The notes: a model not told the origin generated them from the sequence alone. 64,000 nt of DNA from Petaurus breviceps papuanus (GCA_028583685.1 JAMXIF010001253.1:73963461-74027460); one strand, 5' to 3'; shown: positions 44,540 through 57,500, counted from the first letter of the stretch. Made by a program: numbers and translations.

Positions 44540-47500
44540 CATGCTAACTAGACAGGCAGTGTGGATGGAGGAGAGGGCATACTGAATTTGGAGTTGGGAA
44601 GATGGGGATTAATCTCCTGCCTCTGACATTTCTGGCTATTTTTTTTTCAATTTTCAAATGCTTTATTAACTTCTGATTTACATCATTCATTTCCACCAGA
44701 TTTTGAGATACAATTTTTCTCCCTGTTTTTCCCCGACACACCACCTCAAAATAGCAGTCTCATAGAATATCCCCTCCTCCAATATGCTCCCTCCCATGTC
44801 TTCTCCCATACACCCTTCAACTTTTCCAGTAGGGAAGATGGATCTCTATGCCCCAGTGCCTGTATAACTTATTTCCCAGTTACATGTAAAATAGTATTAA
44901 AAATAGTATATATGTGTGTGTGTGTGTGTGTCAAAAAAATCAAAAAAATATTTGATTTTAAAACTTTGAATTGCAGATTCATTCCCTTCCTCCCTTGTCA
45001 CCCACCCTTACTGGGAAGATAAGCAATTCGGTATAGGTTGTATATGAGTAGCTAATGCAAAACATTACCATAGTAGATATATTATAAAAGACTGACTATA
45101 TTTCCCTCCCTCCTATCCCACCTCCCATTTGTTCTATTCTCTACTTTGATCCTGTCCCTTTTCAAAAGTAGGTGCTTCCAACTTCCCTCCCCCCCAGCCT
45201 GCCTTCTCTTCCATCATGCACCCTCTCATCCTCTTCCCCCTATTCTTTTATAGGGTGAGATACCCTATTTAGTGTGTATGTCATTCCCTCCCCGAGCCAA
45301 ATTCAATGGGAATAAGGTTGACCCATTCCCTTTTGCCTTCCTATTTTTCCCCTCCATTGTAACCATTTTCCCTTGCCTCTTCTATATGAGATAGTTTACC
45401 CCATTCTCTCTCTCCCCATCTCCTCTCATTATATTCCTGTCTCACCTCTTAATTTCACCTTTTAAGTATCATCCCTTCCTATTAAATTGGTCCTGTGCCC
45501 TCTATGTATACCTGTAAAGATATATACACACATTCACATATGTATTCATACACCCATATACCCTCGGACATAGACATATACATATTTCTATTCCCTTCAA
45601 CAACTTTCATACTGAGAAAAGTTTCATCAATTATAATTATCATTTGCCCATGTAGGAATGTTAATAGTTCAAATTTGATAAGTTACTTATGATTTCTTTT
45701 CCCTGTTTACCTTCTCATGCTTCTCTTGTTCCTTGTATCTGAATGTCAAATTTTCTATTCAACTCTGTTTTTTTCATCATGAATGCTTGAAAGTCCTCTA
45801 TTCCATTGAATTACAATATTTTCCCCTGAAACATGATACTCAGTTTTGCTGGGTAGGTGATTCTTGGTTTTAATCCCAGATCCTTTGACCTACGGAATAT
45901 CACATTCCAAGCTCTTCGATCCCTCAGTGTAGAAGTTGCCAGATCCTGAGTTATCCTGATTGTGTTTCCACAATATTCAAATTGTTTTTTCCTGGCTGCT
46001 TGTAATGTTCTCTCCTTGATCTGGGAATTCCCAAACCTGGCTATAATATTCATAGGAGTTTTCTTTTTGGGATCTTTTTCAGCAGTGATCGGTGAATTCT
46101 TTCAACCTCTATTTTGCCCTCTGGTTCTAAAACATCAGGGCAGTTTTCCTTGAAAATTTCTTGAAGGATTATTTCTAGGTTCTTTCTTTGATCATGGCTT
46201 TCAGATAGTCCAATAATTTTCAAATTATCACTCCTGGATCTATTTTCCAATGAGATATTTCACATTGCTTTCTATTCTTTCATTTGTTTGGATCTATTTA
46301 ACAGCATCTTGATTTCTCATAAAGTTATTAGCTTCCATTTGCTCCAATCTAGTTCTGAAGGAATGATTCTCCTTAGTGAGTTTTTGAGATTCTTTTTCCA
46401 TCTGGCAAATTAAGCTTTTTAAGGCATTATTCTCCTCATTGCCTTTTTGAAACTTTTGCCATTTGAGTTAGTCTGTTTTTTAAGGTGTTATTTTCCTCAG
46501 TCTGGCTGTTGACTCTCATTTCATAATTTTCTTGCATCGTTCTCATTTCTCTTCCCAATTTTTCCTACACTTCTCTTATCTGTTTCTTAAGGTCCCCTAT
46601 GGCCTGTATCAGCTTGTATTTTTCTTAGAAGCTTTTGCTGCAGGAGTTCTGACTTCACTGTCTTCCTCCTGTTCCATGCTTTGCTCCTTTTTGTCCCCAA
46701 AATAGAAGTCTAATATTGGATTGCTCTGCTTGGTTTGCTTCCTTTGCCTGGTCATGTTGCCACTCAGTCACTTGATCCCTGGGCTTTTTGCCACAGTAGG
46801 ACTCTGCCACCAGATAAGGGAGCCTTGTTTCATATCCTGGGGTTTTCTCAGCTGCCTGAGATATTAGTTAGGTGCCCTCTCTGATGTCTTCACACACTCT
46901 GGCAAGCTGGTCACATATCCCAGGACCTCCACCCTAGACCGCAATCCAAATCCAAGCAAGTTAAAGCAAGAGCAATTACCCCTCAGACTGGTCACTTGGT
47001 CCCCCTACACTCTGCAGGCCAGGAGATGAAGCTGCCATGTGGTGATGGTGCACCGCAGCCCTCAGCAGCAATTACCCTCACCCTGGGGGCAAAAGCCAAC
47101 GCACTCCCAACTACTGGGTCCCAAAGTCCACACTGCACTGAACTCTCACTTTGTCGTTAGCATCTATGTGTTGATAATTCTGGATCGCCACAGCTGCTAG
47201 TGATCTGGAGTCCCTCCAGTTGGTGGTTGGTCAGGCCCGCCCTGGGGCTAAAACCTCTGGCTCATGCAGGCCTGGGCTCAGCTCCCAGAGTGCTGCGCTA
47301 GCTGATTCCTGCCAGCCTGCCAGGTTGTCCTCAGCGGGAGGTTAGCTTCTGTCATTTTGTGGGTTCCTTAGCTTTAAAGTTTGTTCAGAGTCCCCTTTTA
47401 CATGAATTGGAAGTGGTGGGAGCCAGAGCCTCATGGAGGTCCTGTTTCTACTCTGCAATTTTGGCTCTGTTCCCCTGGCTATTTCTTTATTTCTCAGTTT

Positions 47501-47600
47501 CTTATCTGTAAAATGGACATAATTGTACCCACAGAACCTACTTCCCAGGGTTATGAGTCTAGTCTATCAAGTGCCTTGCAAACTTAATTATTATTGTCTA
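44540..47600 (+). mobile_element. MIR/THER SINE, split by the half-L1
   Basis: Left part (44540-44641) has 'CAGGCAGTGTGGATGGAGG' to 'CTCTGACATTTCTGGCTATT'. Right part (47475-47600) resumes 'TTCTCAGTTTCTTATCTGTA', 'ACCTACTTCCCAGGGTTATG', 'CTATCAAGTGCCTTGCAAAC'. Together they give a sense MIR-type SINE with the antisense L1 between them. Confidence 0.8.
44642..47474 (-). mobile_element. Half-L1 (HAL1-like): 5' UTR and ORF1, no ORF2, both ends present
   Basis: Bounded by CTGGCTATTT on both sides (44632-44641 and 47475-47484), with the A-tail at the left as poly-T. Reading the minus strand: the 5' end has 'GAGCCAAAATTGCAGAGTAG' (L1 start), then a 5' UTR to ~46650. ORF1 (46640-45750) has a coiled coil, then 'MENRSRSDNLKIIGLSESH' (46250 leftward), 'FEYCGNTIRITQDLATSTL' and 'PRITYPAKLSIMFQGKIL', the L1 ORF1p RRM and C-terminal domain. 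Next comes an L1-type 3' UTR ('TACATGTAACTGGGAAATAA' near 44875) with no endonuclease or RT between. A further ~230 bases end in AATAAAG (44667-44661) and the A-tail. ORF1 has a few frame breaks. Confidence 0.85.
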
Positions 47601-47840
47601 AGAGGCAGCATGGTCTAGTGGAAATACAACTGACTTCAAAGTGAGAAAGAACTGGGTCCAAATCCTCTGACATACAGACTGTGTGATCCTGGGCAAGTCA
47701 CTTAACTGTTTGCCTCAGTTTCCTCATCTGTAGAATGTGCTAGAGAAGGAAATGGCAAACCATTCCAATATCTTTGCCAAGAAAATTCCAAATGGGGTCA
47801 CCAAGAGTCAGACAGGGCTGAAATGACTGAACAACTAAAA
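47601..47840 (+). mobile_element. SINE-B, sense
   Basis: 'GGCAGCATGGTCTAGTGG', 'CCTGGGCAAGTCACTTAAC', 'GAGAAGGAAATGGCAAACC', 'GGGGTCACCAAGAGTCAGAC', tail CTGAACAACTAAAA. Confidence 0.9.
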
Positions 47841-49194
47841 GGTGAGTTTTGCTGACTTGCATTGTCTAAGTGGTCTTTTCATCAGGAGGTCTCTCTGTCT
47901 GTGATCTCTCTATCCAGATCATCTATCCTCACATACTAAGTGAAGTCAAAGAGCTCAGTAGGCATCTGCTTCAGGGAGACCTTTTCTTTTTCAACACTAG
48001 CTCCCATTGCCCAGTTCACACCAGGCAGTGAATGCCCCTTCTTCAATGTCTACACTGCCTCCTCACACTGTCCCAGCCCTGCCCCTCCCTGGGCTAATAC
48101 CCAAAGGTCCACACCAAATTTCAGACCCACCATCTCCTTCATGACCATCACTGGTCAAGGATCTCCTGCCCTGTCATTGTTCTCCAAGGTCTATCAGGAC
48201 TTACAATCCACCCTTGGTCCTGGGTCTTTCCATCTGCCCTGAAGTTGGACTCTCTGTTCATTGGAATGGGAGCTTCTTAAGAGAAGGTACTTCCCCTCTC
48301 TATTTCTGACCTCACTCAACACATGCTAAGGACTTAATGAAGGCATTGCATCCTATCTCATTTCAAGCATCTAAAGCATTTATAAAAGGCACCATCTAAA
48401 TGGGAACTCCTCTGATTATCACCAGCATGGAAGAGATGCTCAAAGAAAACAACACTTTGGGTCTAAGTGCAGTCAGTGAAATAACATGAAGCAAGTGTTT
48501 GGTAAATTGAGAAGTGCTATATGGAACATAAGGACAGTTCTATTGGGAGCAATAATAACCTGAACTGAGGTAGACAGAGCAAGCCTCCAGAGTCAAAGAG
48601 AGAAAGGAATTAAAATAGAAGAAGAGATCTCAGGCTAAGTGAACCTGGCAGTGGCTAATTTGTCTTTCTAGAAGGCTCAGATGCTCCAGACACCACAAAT
48701 TTTGAGGGCTCAAGATAAACACAACACAGGGACTCCAGATAACACCACTTACGTCCTTCAGGGCACAAATCACATCAGCGGTGAATCAAGAGTGTGCTCT
48801 TCTTTTGTGGCATAAGATAAATGGAATTTTTCTTTTTCTATTTGTTCTTTCTTTTCTCCTTCCTTCTATTTTCTTTCTTTTCCTTCCTTCTTTCTTCTTT
48901 CCTTCCCTCCCTCAGCACTAGCAGTTTCTACTTTGAGCCACACTGGGGGTATTCCTGCAAAGACAATGAATTCCATTTTGGCTTTCTATAACAGTTTCCG
49001 TCCTTCCCCTCCCAGTTCCCTAGGCCTTCTTCTCTATCAATACGGGAATAATACAAAATCCAGTCCACTCCTTTTGGACCCCAATAGGATTGTGTAACAC
49101 ATTTATTTTAAATTAAAGTCTGACACAGTTCTAGTTTTGTTACTTGCTTTGCTGGAGAGCTTTGTGATCAGTACTTTTCAGAACTGTAAAAACT
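47841..49194. other. Mostly unassigned; a short L2 3' end
   Basis: 48240-48340 resembles an L2 3' end ('AATGGGAGCTTCTTAAGAG'). A CT-rich run lies at 48835-48915. A 100-codon open frame at 47940-48242 has no recognisable domain. Confidence 0.45.
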
Positions 49195-49640
49195 TCATTC
49201 ATTCATTCATTCATTCAACAAATAATTATCCAGCACTTCCTCTGTGCCCAGCACCAAAGATGTATAAGATCTGACTCCTGTCTTACAGAAAATTATAATC
49301 TGGTTAAAGATCTTTGACATATATACTAAGCTATTAAGTAATGAGGGATAGCAGAGATCCAGGTGTCATCAGTAGCTAGAGAAGGGGGAGAATAGCATGA
49401 GCTGGAATAATCCAGAAAACCTCATGGAGGACATGGGGCTTGAGTTAACTGTGAAGGATAAGTAGGGCTGGATGTCCTCTGGGGAGCATGGGGAGAGAAC
49501 AAAGAACAGCATAAGCAAAGACTTCAAGGCATACATCATCATAACACATGCTGGGAACAGTGAGAAGAGTAATCTATAGAGAGCATAGAGTGAATTTGGT
49601 ATTAGTAGTAAATAAGATCAGATGTATAAGTTGCATCAGA
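49195..49640 (-). mobile_element. L2 LINE 3' portion, antisense
   Basis: '(ATTC)n', 'AACAAATAATTATCCAGCAC', 'GTGCCCAGCACCAAAGATG', 'CATGGAGGACATGGGGCTTG', 'ACTTCAAGGCATACATC' follow the reversed L2 tail. Confidence 0.7.
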
Positions 49641-49654
49641 GTAGTAATATATAA

Positions 49655-49885
49655 CCAAAACTGATATTTATATAGTGTTTGGAAGTCTGAAAACATCTTT
49701 TTGTTATTAACAGTCCTATTCAACAATATCATTTCCCCAATTTAATAGATGAGGAGACTGAGGCACAGAGAGCTTACATGAATTGCCAAGGTGTACATAT
49801 CTAATAAGAGGCAGAGTCAAGATTCAAATCTAAGTCTTCAAATGTCCACTTGGTACTCTTTCTAGAACCCTGAGTTCCACGCTAA
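49655..49885 (-). mobile_element. MIR SINE, antisense
   Basis: 'GATATTTATATAGTGTTTGG', 'CATTTCCCCAATTTAATAG', 'ATGAGGAGACTGAGGCACAG', 'AGATTCAAATCTAAGTCTTC'. Confidence 0.75.
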
Positions 49886-50049
49886 TAGGTTCGGATTATA
49901 TTCTCTAACACTGGGAACCTGTTGAGTGTTCGTGAGCAGCACAGTGACATGAAAAAATACTTTAGGAACAAGATGGTAATCTGATAGAAATGTGTCATTT
50001 CTTACTCTACATACTCCAGAATCATAGCATTATGCCAAATGTGCACAGG

Positions 50050-50165
50050 GTCAATCAATAAGCAATTTAAGCATTTACTATGAGTCATGCTCTGCCCTAA
50101 GTAATGAGGAATGAAAGGCAAAAACAGGGTCCCTGCTTTCAAGGAGCTCACAAATCAGATGTCAC
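50050..50165 (-). mobile_element. L2 LINE 3' end fragment, antisense
   Basis: 'AGCATTTACTATGAGTCATG', 'CCCTAAGTAATGAGGAATG', 'CTTTCAAGGAGCTCACA'. Confidence 0.65.
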
Positions 50166-50379
50166 CCACCATTACAGACTGAGCCTTTGCCAAGAAGAAC
50201 AAGGAGGGCAGGAACAGCAGCAGGAAACCTCCACCTGATGGAACTAAAAAAAAAAAAAACAACCAAATAAAAGATGGACCAACTAATCACAAAAACATAC
50301 TCATACAAGTCAAGTAAGGGTGGTAAATTGGGATAATTCTTTGTCTAATTCAACCCCTGTTTAATTACCTGGTACCAGT

Positions 50380-50560
50380 TAGTCCTTCATTTTCAAGGGG
50401 GGCCAATGATATAATGGGGTGATGTTTTGACTCCCTTGTGAATTGAAGTGAGGCAGAGTTGCACAGAATCCTTAGACTCATTCTCCCTTCCAAAGTCATC
50501 AAAGTTCAGTGGCAAGACTCAAGTCAGGACAAGTGGTGATGGCCTGGGATGTAGTGAATG
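50380..50560 (-). mobile_element. SINE-C, antisense, near complete
   Basis: 'GTCCTTCATTTTCAAGGGG', 'CAATGATATAATGGGGTGAT', 'GAAGTGAGGCAGAGTTGCAC', 'CCAAAGTCATCAAAGTTC', 'GTGGTGATGGCCTGGGATG' match the reverse of the copy at 62930-63130. Confidence 0.8.
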
Positions 50561-50897
50561 AACAAGCTCTAAGTGCTCCAAGGTCCCTGGTTCAGCCTCC
50601 TCCATGGCCGTTGGAATAAGCTAAACTCATTTACCTGTCCACTAGGGGATATATCTCCACATACTTGGGGTAGACACTTTCCTAACTCACTTATGGACCT
50701 GTTGATCACCCTCAACCTGCTTTTGCCTATCTGCCAAGACCCTTTTACTAGAGTGTGGATGCTAGAGCTTCTTGGAGCCACAGACACTTAACTCCTGAAG
50801 GCCAAAGTTCAGAGACAATCTTTTGCAACCATTCTCTCTCTCCTTAAATTTTGTTTTGATTTTTGGAGTCAACTTCTTCAGACACCCCCCCTCCCCT

Positions 50898-50937
<40 letters not shown>

Positions 50938-51039
50938 TTATCCTTTTGCTCCATTATCATCTAACTCTTGGACTTAGCTTGTTCACACTAAACTCTGAAG
51001 ACTGGACTCCAAAAATTCCATTCAGTTCTAAAATTTATA
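50561..51039. other. Unassigned DNA with a (CA)n microsatellite
   Basis: A pure (CA)n of about 36 bases lies at 50899-50934. Overlapping 72-codon frames on both strands at 50569-50791 have no recognised protein. Confidence 0.6.
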
Positions 51040-51220
51040 AAGATAACTGTAGTTTGCCATTTTCCTCTCCAATTTATTTTACAGATGAGGAAAAGTGACA
51101 CAAACAGGGTTAAGTGGCTTGCCCAGGATCACACAGCTAGTGTCTGAGGCCAGACTTGAACTCTGGTCTTTTTAATCCAGGCCTGATGCTCTCTCTACTG
51201 AGTCACCCAGTTGCCCATTA
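51040..51220 (-). mobile_element. SINE-B, antisense, lacking its far tail
   Basis: 'GTAGTTTGCCATTTTCCTC', 'ACAGATGAGGAAAAGTGAC', 'GGCTTGCCCAGGATCACAC', 'CTACTGAGTCACCCAGTTGC'. The RTE-like end is missing. Confidence 0.75.
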
Positions 51221-51299
51221 GGATCAGGCTGAAGCTCCTTTTTTTTCACTTAGAAGTATTACACAGACAGCCCCAGTGAGGGGAGGGGGGGAGTCTTAG

Positions 51300-51440
51300 A
51301 TGTTCACTCTCAAAATGCAGCTTCTGGTCCCAATTCAGTTGCCAGTTGACCATGTGAACCTGGACGATTCTCAACCTTCCTGAGCTTCTATTTACTTGTC
51401 TCTTAAATGGGAATAATAAAGTTGTTTCACTTTAAGGGAA
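51300..51440 (+). mobile_element. MIR/THER SINE fragment, sense
   Basis: 'GTTGACCATGTGAACCTGG' and 'TTACTTGTCTCTTAAATGGG' then 'AATAATAAAGTTGTTTCAC' give MIR middle sequence. Confidence 0.55.
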
Positions 51441-51944
51441 ACTTTGTATGTCAGAGAAACATAGAAAAGTAAAAAAAAAAATAAAAGATTATGCCAGGGT
51501 GAGGAATGTTTTAATATTCTCAGTATTCCTGCATTGCAGTCCTCCAATATCACATTGTAGCATGAAGGCAGCCTTGTCTTCTCAAAGACCATACAAAAGG
51601 AAAAACCACAGCTCTTACTGGGCCCTGGGGAGGGTCTCTTCAGCTGTCATCCAAGAAGGAGCCCACTGAATTTCTGAGAGGCTCATGGGTCGGACTAGCC
51701 AATAGGTATTACATTTTGGGGGACCTAGAATTTCACAAAGAATGTCAACTAACAGAACAGTTGAAATTGGCATAGGTGGACAGGTGCTCCTTGGATGTAT
51801 TATTAAATGTTTAACAACTGACTCTCCAGAAAAAAAATATGCACAACACACTTTTAAGTTTAAACTGCATTATTCACATTGTCTCCATCATTTTCCTATG
51901 TTTAAAGTAGACAATCACCATAACAATAAATGAAGTCTTGATAT

Positions 51945-52185
51945 ATTCAGTTATTTTTCAGTTGAGTCTGGCTCTCCTCCGTGACCCCATTTGGGGTTTT
52001 CTTGACAAAGATACAGGAGAGGTTTACTATTTCCCTCTCCAGCTCATTTTGCAGCTGATAAAACTAAGGCAAACAGTTATGTGACTTGCCCAGGTTCACA
52101 TAGTTAGTATTTGAGGCCAGATTTGAACTCGAAGAGATTAATCTTCCTTACTCTGGGTCCACTGCACCATTGAGTTGCCCCTTCT
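51945..52185 (-). mobile_element. SINE-B, antisense
   Basis: 'CCGTGACCCCATTTGGGG', 'TTTTCTTGACAAAGATACAG', 'GTGACTTGCCCAGGTTCAC', 'GGGTCCACTGCACCATTGAG'. Nearly complete. Confidence 0.85.
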
Positions 52186-52499
52186 GATAAGGTAGTGTTT
52201 AACAATTTCCAAGGAGTAAATGTTCATACTGAAAATTTAACAATCGGCTCTCAAGAACAGGTACCAGCTGACTCCTGTATGCCCTGGTTGTTTTTTTAAA
52301 AAAAAAAGGAGGAAAAAAATTTGTGGATGACATTCTTCAGCTACTCAGGTCCTGCCAGAGGAACACTGTCCACCACTGTTACAGAATCGATTCCATCTGC
52401 TGCCTGTGGTCTGTCTTTGCCCATGTCTCCCAGCACGTCCTAGCTGAGGGCTCCCGGAAGGAGGTCTCATCCATCTCGTGGTCATTCTCCAGGCGCTGG

Positions 52500-53974
<1,475 letters not shown>

Positions 53975-55320
53975 ACTTTGAGGACAAAAGCATGGACTTT
54001 CAAGGTTTTCCACATGATGGTTAAAGATTTTCTTGATGATTTATCATTCCCCGTGCAGTAGAAATTAAGACAACATGCACAAAATTTTATTATCCAGGAT
54101 TGTGCTGTAGAAGTAGCAGGTAGACAATATATAAAGTTGAGATATGACTAAATTTTTTTTCTCCACGAGAAAACTGAAAACTCCCAAATTCAATGAATAA
54201 GATATTAAGAACTTTTAAAGTGTAGGAATATTCAGCATTCTAATTTATTTTGGTTAACTGCTAAAGAAGAAGCAAATTTGAGAAAATAGGTGGAAATCTT
54301 TGATACTTGACATGAAAAAGAAAATGAAGGCTAGGAAGAACTACTGATGTATAAATAAAAAGAGTCTAAGGATAAAGCTATAAGCATTACATTAAGTGTT
54401 CTATTGGTGGTGAATTGCTGTTTTTTTTTAATCTTGGAATCTGGTTATAAATTAGGATAGTCACAAAGTAAATGGTGATATCTTTGAGAAAATAGAATTT
54501 ATTTTAGTACAAGAGTTCACTGAGCTTTTTTTGCCTATAAAATCACTATTGATCCTAGCACTGATAATTGTCTCTGCAGAAGAGTAAGCCAATCACATTT
54601 TCCATATATAGAAGGGCAATGGCAAAGTCTTCTGTGCAATGATGGAAACTGTAAATATTAATTTATTGATTGACTAATTTCAGTCTTGTTAAGATTCATG
54701 AAAATTTATGTGATAATGCTTTGCTACCATATGGTTGGTGGTAATTGTTAGATAAAATTTTAAAATAGAAAAAGAAAGAACCAAAAGAAAAAGAAACACT
54801 GTATAAGGGAAACCATGGATACTTCAAGTATTCTTATGAACAGTGTTATGGCTATCAAGGAGATGGGGCACACTTGAAGTCGCAGAGTGAAGAGCAAATG
54901 AAAAGACTACTTGTTTTGTGTGAAAGTAGTTAGTTTGAATCACAAATGTTTGGTACACCCACTTAAAAAAGTAAACTATTGTGAATAGGGATCATTTCAT
55001 TCCTTGTACTTATTTCTTCACCTCCAAGCAGAGCGTTTGGCACATACCAAGCACCAAAACTTGACCAAAGCTGCATAGACGGTCTGGAGCAGAGAAATTT
55101 TTCTGCTGCCCTACTCGGTCTCCCAACCTACTGGAAAAAAAAAAAAAAAGCCTTCCATAGACTTTCTGTTTCTTTCTGTTTCACTTCTTCAAAACATCCC
55201 ATAGGGAAATCAACCCCAATGCACCTTGGGAGATGGGATACCAGTAGGTGAGGCAGGGAGGACTATACTTTGTACCCTGGGATTTAAAAATCTGCCCACA
55301 AGGAAAGCTTTGTTAAGGGA
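53975..55320 (+). other. AT-rich sequence after AK6, probably 3' UTR then unassigned
   Basis: AT-rich DNA without recognised repeats up to about 54800 may be the AK6 3' UTR. Candidate tails are A-rich runs at 54765-54800 and 55134-55149. An L2-type 3' end ('CTCCAAGCAGAGCGTTTGGC') lies at 55000-55070. Confidence 0.4.
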
Positions 55321-55400
55321 GCAGCTGTGTGCCAAAGCGGACAGAACAGCACACTTGGAGTCATGAAGATCCGAATTCAAATCTGTCCCCAGAAAGGTTG
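55321..55400 (+). mobile_element. SINE-B head fragment, sense
   Basis: 'GCAGCTGTGTGCCAAAGCG', 'CACACTTGGAGTCATGAAG', 'CCGAATTCAAATCTGTCCCC': the tRNA-like head only. Confidence 0.6.
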
Positions 55401-55504
55401 GAACTGAGAAGGACAAAGATTTAGGGGAGGACTGGGGATCACTAAATATTGCCTATTTTCCGCTGCCAACCATGTCCAAATTCTGTCATTTTTTCACCTA
55501 TCTG

Positions 55505-55640
55505 TAAATGTCACCTGCTGAAAAATGTCACCAATTTCACCAAAGTATTGTCATCTAATGTCTACTATAAACCAATGTCACCAATGTTCCAATGTCACCT
55601 ATAGCCAAATGCCACCTATGTCTCGCGAACCATTGCCACT
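55505..55640. repeat. Degenerate tandem motif AATGTCACC
   Basis: AATGTCACC or a close variant recurs about eight times in 135 bases with irregular spacing of 9-25 bases (for example TGTCACCTGCTG, TGTCACCAATTT, TGTCACCAATGT, TGTCACCTATAG, TGCCACCTATGT). It reads as an old minisatellite. Confidence 0.6.
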
Positions 55641-55741
55641 ACAGTCAATTGGTCTGTGCCCAGTCGAATTTGGGCAGACACAAGGGCCAACTCAAGACTG
55701 CCTTTGAGTGAATAAGTTATTTTGTCTTAAAAAAAAAAAAA

Positions 55742-56098
55742 CAAAGCAAATTAACTATAAAGGACGGACATATGAAGAAAGATACTCTCTACATCCAGAG
55801 AAAGAACTGATAAATAGAAGTATGTATAGAATAATTATATATATATATGTATGTATGTATACATATATACACACCTATTAGTGTCTAAAAGCAGCCATCT
55901 CTAGGGAGGGGGAAAGGGGGAATAAACAGAAAAAAAATTTTACAAGATAATTTTGTTGTATATTTGAAAGGAATAGTAAGTTGTGCATAGTAGATTTGCA
56001 GTTCTATGTGCAAGTCATCTTTTTTATTGTACTGTGTTATGGAAATGTTTGTTTTATACCATAAATTAAAATAAAAATAAATTCAATAAATAAATACT
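55742..56098 (+). mobile_element. L1-type 3' UTR with A-rich end
   Basis: 'CATCCAGAGAAAGAACTGAT', a (TATG)n-like run, 'GCAGCCATCTCTAGGGAGG', 'GAATAGTAAGTTGTGCATAG', 'TGTACTGTGTTATGGAAATG', then (AATAAAAT)n. It resembles a common marsupial retroposed tail. I place it with L1 on the shared 'CAGAGAAAGAACTGAT' block. Confidence 0.6.
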
Positions 56099-56584
56099 AT
56101 CCTGTGCTTTCTACAATTGCCTTCCTATTCAGCTGGTTTAAGCAAAGCCTTCTGCAGCACATATGTGCTGTCACTTTTGGGGCCTTCTTTCATCTTTGTA
56201 GGCAAAGTTACAAGATAAGTGGTCATTTTTAAAAATCTAATTAAGAACCTTTCTACATAGGCTCCTCTAAATTAAGTTGTGTCAACCTTCATTATACTCA
56301 TAGTAAAACTATACTTAGATTTCTTCTTGTATGAATAATGAAAAATATCATAAAATCTATTAGTCTGAGTTATTTCATACCAAATGAATATACCTTCAAA
56401 TGAAAGAATTATTTAAATAATACAAATGCCAATTTACCAAAATGTATATTAAAATCTTCCCCACTGGTAAGTTCATAGCATTATTGGAAACCTTTAGAAG
56501 TGGAAGGATATTTTTTCACTGGCAGAATAGCTCACCAGGCTGCGTATGGGCAGCCCCAGACCCCTTTTAAATATCTTGATAGGA
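56099..56584. other. Unassigned DNA, no gene seen
   Basis: AT-rich, nothing recognised. Confidence 0.4.
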
Positions 56585-56770
56585 TTGTAAGATTTAGAGC
56601 TGGAAAGGGCCATAGAAATGAACTACTCAAAGCACTTGATTTTGCAAATAAAGAAATGAAGGCCCAGAGAGGGGACAATCCTATCAGCAACAGAAGGCAG
56701 AATTGGGATTTGAACCCTGGTCCTCTGACTCCAGATTTAGGGCTCTCTCCACACCATGCCATTGTAAAAC
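56585..56770 (-). mobile_element. THER-type SINE, antisense
   Basis: 'GATTGTAAGATTTAGAGCTG', 'GAAAGGGCCATAGAAATG', 'GAAATGAAGGCCCAGAGAGG', 'TTGAACCCTGGTCCTCTGAC'. Confidence 0.75.
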
Positions 56771-56814
56771 ATTGTGCAGTAAAGCATCTCTGTTGACATT
56801 CCTGTATTCCTATA

Positions 56815-56965
56815 ATAGGAAAAGAGTTGGGAGGGACTCCAACAATCCCTGCTACAATGTACCCAACAAGTGGTTATCTAACCTCTGCTTGTCCATGAGA
56901 ATGAAAAAGAAGTAGCAGCACAAAGTACTACTGCTCCCAAGGCCACTCAAATTCTATCAAGAATA
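56815..56965 (-). mobile_element. L3/CR1 LINE 3' fragment, antisense
   Basis: 'GTACCCAACAAGTGGTTATC', 'TAACCTCTGCTTGTCCATG', and a 'CCAAGGCCACTC' further right are the reversed L3/CR1 end. Confidence 0.5.
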
Positions 56966-57029
56966 AAAATCTGAAGAAAAAGTAATGAAACTCTGTATGG
57001 CTCAGTGGGGGGTGAAAGCTGGACTTTAG

Positions 57030-57500
57030 GAGCATTTCAGTTCATATTTGGCGTCCGACGATAGCTGTGTGATCCTATGTACGTAACCTCTGTCAGCCTC
57101 AATTTCCTCAGCAGTAAAATGGGGGTAATTACAGAACCTACCTCCTAGGGATAGCTAGGTGGCACAGTGGATAGAGTGGTCTGGAGCTGGGAAGACTCAT
57201 CTTTCTGAACTGAAATTTGGCCTCAGACACTTTACTAGCTGTGTGATCCTGGGCAAGTCACTTAACCCTGTTTGTCTCAGTTTTCTGAGATGTAAAATGA
57301 GCTGGAGAAAAAAAAAAGAGCAAACCACTCCAATATCTTTGCCAAGAAAACCCCAAATGGGGTAATAAAGAGTTGAACCTGACTGAAATGACTGAACAGT
57401 AACCTCCCAGGATTGTGAAGATCAAATAAAACATATACTTTTAAAGTACTAATCACAATACCCGGCACATAGTAGGTGCTTAATAAAGATGTATTCCCTC
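57030..57500 (+). mobile_element. MIR SINE, sense, split by SINE-B
   Basis: Left part 'TGTGATCCTATGTACGTAAC', 'TCAATTTCCTCAGCAGTAAA', 'TAATTACAGAACCTACCTCC'. Right part (57401-57500) 'GGATTGTGAAGATCAAATAA', 'TACCCGGCACATAGTAGG', 'TGCTTAATAAAG'. Continuous MIR across the insertion. Confidence 0.85.
57151..57400 (+). mobile_element. SINE-B, sense, inside MIR
   Basis: 'ATAGCTAGGTGGCACAGTGG', 'GAAGACTCATCTTTCTGAAC', 'GGGCAAGTCACTTAACCCTG', 'GCCAAGAAAACCCCAAATGG', 'TGACTGAAATGACTGAACAG'. Flanks ACCTCCTAGG and ACCTCCCAGG are a target duplication with one change. Confidence 0.9.

Noticed and set aside
47940-48242. 100-codon frame, Ser/Pro/Thr-rich
   Set aside because: No motif, and composition follows the local sequence.
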